From assembly GCA_011524675.1 (NCBI GenBank), contig WTJX01000376.1, positions 1-6,588 on the forward strand: a stretch of DNA of 6,588 nt. The letters are read 5' to 3'. How positions within the stretch are numbered: the first letter of the stretch is position 1; the number at the start of each line of letters is the position of its first letter. Below the pieces are notes generated by a model. It made no database searches. It was not told the DNA's origin and was given only the letters and a program-made list of their open reading frames with translations. Position numbers and translations under genes: made by a program. This document shows positions 4,999 through 6,588 of the stretch, piece after piece. The stretch comes from Cytophagales bacterium. GTDB lineage: Bacteria; Bacteroidota; Bacteroidia; Cytophagales; JAAEPT01.

Positions 4999-5124
4999 AA
5001 AATCACGAAAAAGGTTAGTTTCTGTGATTTTATTTTTATGTAGAGGCGATATTAGGTTATTTGAAATAGGGGATTTACCAGCTCCATTTGGACTCGCTAT
5101 GACTATCAGAGTTGGATTACTCAA
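4990..5124 (-). pseudogene. Zeta-toxin-like P-loop protein, truncated remnant
   Basis: A 44-codon frame from TTG at 5124 reads LSNPTLIVIASPNGAGKS (residues 1-18) and then PISNNLISPLHKNK, ending at TAA 4992-4990. The start matches the N-terminus of zeta-toxin/predicted ABC-type ATPase proteins, whose usual form is NPTLIVIAGPNGAGKST. Full proteins are about 190-290 residues, so most of the kinase is missing. The P-loop is also damaged: the first glycine is Ser11 (AGT for GGT) and the residue after GKS is Pro19 where Thr is usual. The start is TTG where an ATG overlapping the upstream stop would be expected. The last codons coincide with a hairpin, consistent with a deletion joining the remnant to other DNA. 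Zeta toxins phosphorylate UDP-N-acetylglucosamine; this fragment should not. Confidence 0.6.
4999..5037 (+). terminator. Second abutting hairpin, likely terminator of the DUF6169 operon
   Basis: AAAATCAC (4999-5006) pairs with GTGATTTT (5024-5031) across 17 bases, and GAAA (5007-5010) with TTTC (5019-5022) extends the stem to 12 pairs with one bulge. The plus strand continues as ATTTTT. This fits a terminator for the plus-strand operon ending at 4901. It lies within the last codons of the zeta-toxin remnant, which suggests those codons were never part of the original toxin gene. Confidence 0.45.
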
Positions 5125-5270
5125 AATGTACTAAGTGATGGTTTTCTATTTGGTGTAGGTGTTTCTTTCTTTTTAGAACTAGATTCTTTGTTCAAGTCTT
5201 GAATAGCTTTTCTAATTCTTTTACCAGTGTTGTGAAATTCCTTGTTGTTTTCTTTTTGTAGTGATGTCAT
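5121..5270 (-). CDS. Small lysine-rich protein, 49 residues, probable partner of the zeta-toxin remnant
   Basis: ATG at 5270 to TGA at 5123-5121. The sequence begins MTSLQKENNKEFHNTGK, continues RIRKAIQDLNKESSSKKK and ends TPTPNRKPSLSTF. It has about 12 basic and 5 acidic residues and probably one helix. The stop overlaps the start of the zeta-like frame as TTGA, the geometry of a coupled two-gene operon (ATGA in an intact copy). By position it would be the antitoxin or accessory partner, although it does not resemble the classical epsilon antitoxin that I can recall. It appears intact while its partner is broken. It lies 54 bases downstream of the 3' end of the ATPase gene on the same strand. 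Confidence 0.6.
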   Translation of the reverse strand: MTSLQKENNKEFHNTGKRIRKAIQDLNKESSSKKKETPTPNRKPSLSTF

Positions 5271-5275
5271 TTATA

Positions 5276-5307
5276 TAAAAGTAATTTAATGACTTTAAAG
5301 TTCCAAA
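5276..5307 (-). promoter_or_regulatory. Candidate promoter of the 49-residue gene
   Basis: On the minus strand there is TTTG (5307-5304), a 20-base spacer, then TACTTTTA (5283-5276), one base off TAnnTTTG. The -7 box ends five bases before the ATG at 5270, again giving a near-leaderless transcript. Confidence 0.45.
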
Positions 5308-5324
5308 ACTGATGAGATAAAAGG

Positions 5325-5408
5325 CTATTTTACAGTAATCTTTGAGATTTCATATCCATTGTTAATAATATTTCTTTCCCATAGTTCGCCCAAAGAATGC
5401 TCTTCTAA
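5325..5408 (-). pseudogene. Untranslated C-terminal remnant of the AAA ATPase
   Basis: Directly after the TGA at 5411-5409 the same frame continues for 27 codons as LEEHSLGELWERNIINNG then YEISKITVK, ending at TAG 5327-5325. LGELWE followed by N and I is the usual C-terminal signature of this ATPase family, and the residue at the stop is normally Trp (KLEEWLEE pattern). A single TGG to TGA change explains this. The intact gene would have been 5325-6443, 372 residues. Confidence 0.75.
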
Positions 5409-6443
5409 TCATTCTTCGAGCTTTTGAGCATTCAGACGATTAAAAACAGACTGGTTTTTTTCTTTGTTCCGATCTACTGTTACGATATCTTCTGACTCGA
5501 AGCTATCGACTAGATTTACAGATTGAGTAGAAATAATCAACTGTGTTTTTTTAGATGCCATTTTGATTAAGGCGGCTAGTTTGGTAATGGCTTTTGGGTG
5601 TAAGCCCAATTCTGGTTCGTCTATTACTATCACAGAAGGTGGCTCGGGTTGCATGAGTACTGTTGCTAAAGCAATAAATCGTAATGTGCCATCCGAGAAT
5701 TGATAAGCTCCAAAATTAGAATTAGCATCACTTTTTTCTTTCCATCTTAACTCAATATCATGAGGGTTTAACCTATTGGGTTCGAGTATGAATTTATCGA
5801 TATATGGGGCGATGGACTGAATTGTCTTTACAATTCGTTTAAATAATTTGGGGTGTCTTACTTGTAGGTAATATAAAAAAGCGGGAAGGTTTCTGCCGTC
5901 TGATTTTAAGAAGTGATTGTCGTTGATATCACAAGCTCTTCTTAACTTAGAGGTAGATGAAGTGTCATGAAAATGATATACTTGAATTTCATTTAGGTAT
6001 CGATTGATATATGTATATCGAAACCCAGACATGGTTGATATAGCACTTTCAGTTAAATGTTGAGAAGTGAAATAATTATTATAATTATCTTTCCTAGATA
6101 CGTCATAACCATAAGCTTCTTGATCTATATACAAGCCTCCTACATTGTCTTGTTTTAATGCGAACCAAAAAGCATTGTTTGGAGAATTGTCATCATTTAC
6201 AAAAATCATCTTTCCAAACATATATTCAGTATATTCTCTGCCAAAGTGAAGAATGTTATCTGCTTTTTCTCTCACGACAAATTGTCTCAGATTTTGATTG
6301 TAAATGGCATCAAGCATTTTGAAAAAAGAGACAAAGTTACTCTTGCCAGCACCATTGCTACCAATCAATACGTTTATTGGCTTTAGCTCCAACTGCATGT
6401 GTTGGATAGATTTATAACCTTCTATTTCTATGTATTTTATCAT
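5409..6443 (-). CDS. AAA family ATPase (AAA_21/OLD-like), cut short by an in-frame TGA
   Basis: 344 residues from ATG 6443. Walker A is GSNGAGKS (28-35) after the typical N-terminal strand IEIEGYKSIQHMQLEL. The ABC-type signature region is FSDGTLRFIALATVLM (249-264, SDGT 250-253). Walker B is VIVIDEPE (271-278) with Glu276 and Glu278, followed by the D-loop LGLHP. The ISTQS motif (304-308) is usual for this SMC/RecF/OLD-related group. These are DNA- or nuclease-coupled ATPases, often in defence modules beside a TOPRIM or DUF4276-type gene; none is seen here. The frame ends LNAQKLEE then TGA. The family normally continues with Trp and a conserved tail, and that tail is present after the stop (next entry). 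The core is intact, so a slightly shortened protein may still be made. Confidence 0.88.
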   Translation of the reverse strand: MIKYIEIEGYKSIQHMQLELKPINVLIGSNGAGKSNFVSFFKMLDAIYNQNLRQFVVREKADNILHFGREYTEYMFGKMIFVNDDNSPNNAFWFALKQDNVGGLYIDQEAYGYDVSRKDNYNNYFTSQHLTESAISTMSGFRYTYINRYLNEIQVYHFHDTSSTSKLRRACDINDNHFLKSDGRNLPAFLYYLQVRHPKLFKRIVKTIQSIAPYIDKFILEPNRLNPHDIELRWKEKSDANSNFGAYQFSDGTLRFIALATVLMQPEPPSVIVIDEPELGLHPKAITKLAALIKMASKKTQLIISTQSVNLVDSFESEDIVTVDRNKEKNQSVFNRLNAQKLEE

Positions 6444-6503
6444 GGCTAAAATAGTGTAGTATCTCTAGTTTTAGTTTACGATGATAAGTGTTTACTCCAA
6501 GAA

Positions 6504-6588
6504 CCGTTAGGCTTTCTTTTTACGTTTAAAACTTTAGTTCTACTTTACGAAGTTAGGGCGTTTCCCTTCGGGTCGGGCTATCCGCTAT
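6504..6588 (+). repeat. Dispersed repeat, copy B, with GC-rich tail
   Basis: The module 6504-6529 (CCGTTAGGCTTTC onward) is a direct match to 1869-1894 at 22 of 26 positions. TTCTACTTTACGAAGTT (6538-6554) is the exact reverse complement of 1893-1909. A GC-rich tail follows with small internal dyads (CCC-TTC-GGG at 6564-6572) and GTCGGGCTATCCGC, and continues to the window edge. The tail resembles a short GC-rich repeat that I recall as common between genes in Bacteroidota, but I cannot verify that here. It lies upstream of the AAA ATPase gene. Confidence 0.6.

Noticed and set aside
5409..5411. TGA read as tryptophan (recoding) in the AAA ATPase gene
   Set aside because: TGG is used for tryptophan in this gene and in ispE, and TGA serves as the stop of the 49-residue ORF, so a plain nonsense change is simpler.
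1871..6512. GTTAGGY sites at 1871, 4936 and 6506 as integron attC core sites
   Set aside because: The core GTTRRRY matches, but no properly placed RYYYAAC partner with paired L boxes forms an attC fold, genes lie on both strands, and no integrase is present. The motif is short enough to arise by chance or from the shared repeat.

Overview
The window is AT-rich DNA from a member of the Bacteroidota. The evidence is the Mdh and IspE sequence types, several matches to the Bacteroidota -7 promoter box TAnnTTTG, the near absence of Shine-Dalgarno sequences, and an accessory protein that resembles a family I know from this phylum (DUF6169). A cytophagia-like or flavobacteria-like host is plausible, but the genus cannot be fixed from the sequence.

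Left part (1-1373): two housekeeping genes on the minus strand. ispE (isoprenoid precursor synthesis) lies upstream of mdh (malate dehydrogenase, cut by the window edge). mdh has its own good -7 box. The ispE start codon sits at the edge of the loop of a perfect 14-bp inverted repeat.

1374-1962: a gene-free stretch of about 590 bases. It holds a long-range paired element (1493-1633) that looks like an undescribed structured RNA or a small inverted-repeat element, plus dispersed repeats and hairpins.

1963-4302: an unrecognised two-helix membrane protein gene and a gene for a fused SRPBCC plus GyrI-like protein. Both are on the minus strand, each has a hairpin at its 3' end, and repeat-bearing gaps separate them. 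A 16-bp perfect palindrome lies just upstream of the SRPBCC gene.

4303-6588: an accessory block in partial decay. (i) An intact plus-strand two-gene module: a 47-residue lysine-rich protein overlapping (TAATG) a 151-residue acidic DUF6169-like protein, flanked by related direct repeats. (ii) On the minus strand, an intact 49-residue lysine-rich ORF overlapping (TTGA) the first 44 codons of a zeta-toxin-like P-loop protein, which is truncated and carries a damaged P-loop. (iii) Upstream on the same strand, an AAA ATPase gene of the AAA_21/OLD-like type that stops at a TGA exactly where the family has a tryptophan; the conserved C-terminus continues in frame after it. The window ends in a GC-rich repeat that shares two modules with the repeat near 1869-1909. 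The block reads as a small toxin-antitoxin or defence island in which the DUF6169 pair is intact and its neighbours have decayed.
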